A stretch of DNA of 14,016 bases from Burkholderiales bacterium (GTDB lineage: Bacteria; Pseudomonadota; Gammaproteobacteria; Burkholderiales; Burkholderiaceae_C): contig SXXD01000034.1 in NCBI GenBank assembly GCA_005789685.1, positions 1 through 14,016 on the forward strand, given 5' to 3'. The notes below the pieces were generated by a model that made no database searches, was not told where the DNA came from, and saw only the letters and a list, made by a program, of their open reading frames with translations. A program made the translations under genes and the position numbers. Shown here piece by piece: positions 13,624-14,016 of this stretch; the stretch's first letter is position 1, and each line of letters begins with the position of its first letter.

Positions 13624-14016
13624 ATGTTTCTAAAAAATGAATGGTATGTTGCCTGTCGTGTTGACGAAATCACAGACAAACCTTTTGGTCGGAAAATTTG
13701 CAATGAGGCCATGGTCTTTTTCAGGGGGCCTGAAAATGCTTTGTCGGCGGTCGAAGACTTTTGCCCCCACCGCGGTGCACCTTTGTCATTGGGCCGAGTT
13801 TGCAACGGGCAATTGGTCTGTGGCTATCACGGCCTCACCATGGGATGCGATGGTCACACTGTGAGCATGTCAGGTCACAATGTTCGTGGATTTGAGCCCG
13901 TCAAAAGTTTTCCGGTCATTGAGCGCTATGGATTTGTATGGGTTTGGCCGGGTGATGCTTCCAAAGCAGATCCCAACAAAATGCCTGTTTTTGAATGGTT
14001 TGAAAATCCAGCTTGG
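13624..14016 (+). CDS. vanA: Vanillate O-demethylase, Rieske oxygenase subunit (VanA), N-terminal part
   Basis: The first 131 codons are visible; the gene runs off the right edge. The N-terminus MFLKNEWYVAC matches VanA proteins. The Rieske [2Fe-2S] ligands are C47 and H49 in CPHRGAPLS and C66 and H69 in CGYHGL, with GFVWVWPG (103-110) following as in vanillate demethylases. With its reductase VanB, the enzyme removes the methyl group of vanillate to give protocatechuate and formaldehyde. The ATG at 13624 has an excellent AAAGGAGAT site 3 bases upstream. A 19-bp dyad (13591-13609) just upstream is a likely control site. VanA is the expected next step after ferulate side-chain removal encoded near 2.4-7.4 kb. 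Related Rieske demethylases for other methoxybenzoates cannot be fully excluded from a partial sequence. Confidence 0.9.
   Translation, partial: MFLKNEWYVACRVDEITDKPFGRKICNEAMVFFRGPENALSAVEDFCPHRGAPLSLGRVCNGQLVCGYHGLTMGCDGHTVSMSGHNVRGFEPVKSFPVIERYGFVWVWPGDASKADPNKMPVFEWFENPAW

Overview
The window looks like a chromosomal segment of a betaproteobacterium, probably Burkholderiales and Comamonadaceae-like (Limnohabitans/Rhodoferax type). I judge this from protein character and gene mix only: feruloyl-CoA synthase, VanA-type vanillate demethylase, two FAA-hydrolase-family proteins, a cytoplasmic M14 carboxypeptidase. There are no rRNA or tRNA genes, insertion sequences, CRISPR arrays or prophage genes. 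Nearly all sequence is coding; the longest gene-free stretch is about 250 bases.

Layout. Positions 1-132 hold the first 44 codons of an unidentified gene on the minus strand. A long run of minus-strand genes follows, listed in transcription order from 6367 down to 229: a crotonase-type enoyl-CoA hydratase, feruloyl-CoA synthase (fcs), an HSD10-like short-chain dehydrogenase, a 4-hydroxybenzoyl-CoA-type thioesterase, a MarR regulator, an FAA-hydrolase-family protein and an FKBP-type prolyl isomerase. A rho-independent terminator (603-627) separates the last two. An amidohydrolase-superfamily gene (6494-7357) diverges from the crotonase across a 126-base AT-rich control region with inverted repeats. 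It converges on an M14 carboxypeptidase (7359-9083, minus). From 9331 on the plus strand come a FACS-type acyl-CoA synthetase and a nitronate-monooxygenase-like flavoprotein, which converge on a minus-strand pair (nitroreductase, then a second FAA-hydrolase-family enzyme). At the right edge vanA begins on the plus strand and is cut by the window end.

How the genes may work together. Fcs, hydratase, dehydrogenase and a metal-dependent hydrolase form a coherent set for degrading ferulate or p-coumarate by CoA-dependent, beta-oxidation-like side-chain shortening. This resembles what is known for Rhodococcus jostii RHA1 (CouL/H/N/O) and differs from the usual proteobacterial retro-aldol route through vanillin. 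Two points in the sequence favour this: the crotonase keeps both hydratase glutamates (E122, E142), where the hydratase-lyase (HCHL/Ech) has a serine at the first position, and no vanillin dehydrogenase is present. The product would be vanillate or 4-hydroxybenzoate, and vanA lies about 6 kb away. The MarR protein is placed like the cinnamoyl-CoA-responsive regulators CouR, FerR and HcaR.

A notable defect: the fcs reading frame stops at 3773, but the conserved C-terminal end, including the expected adenylation-domain lysine, continues in the +1 frame to 3661. This is an apparent one-base frameshift (sequencing error, recent mutation or, less likely, recoding).
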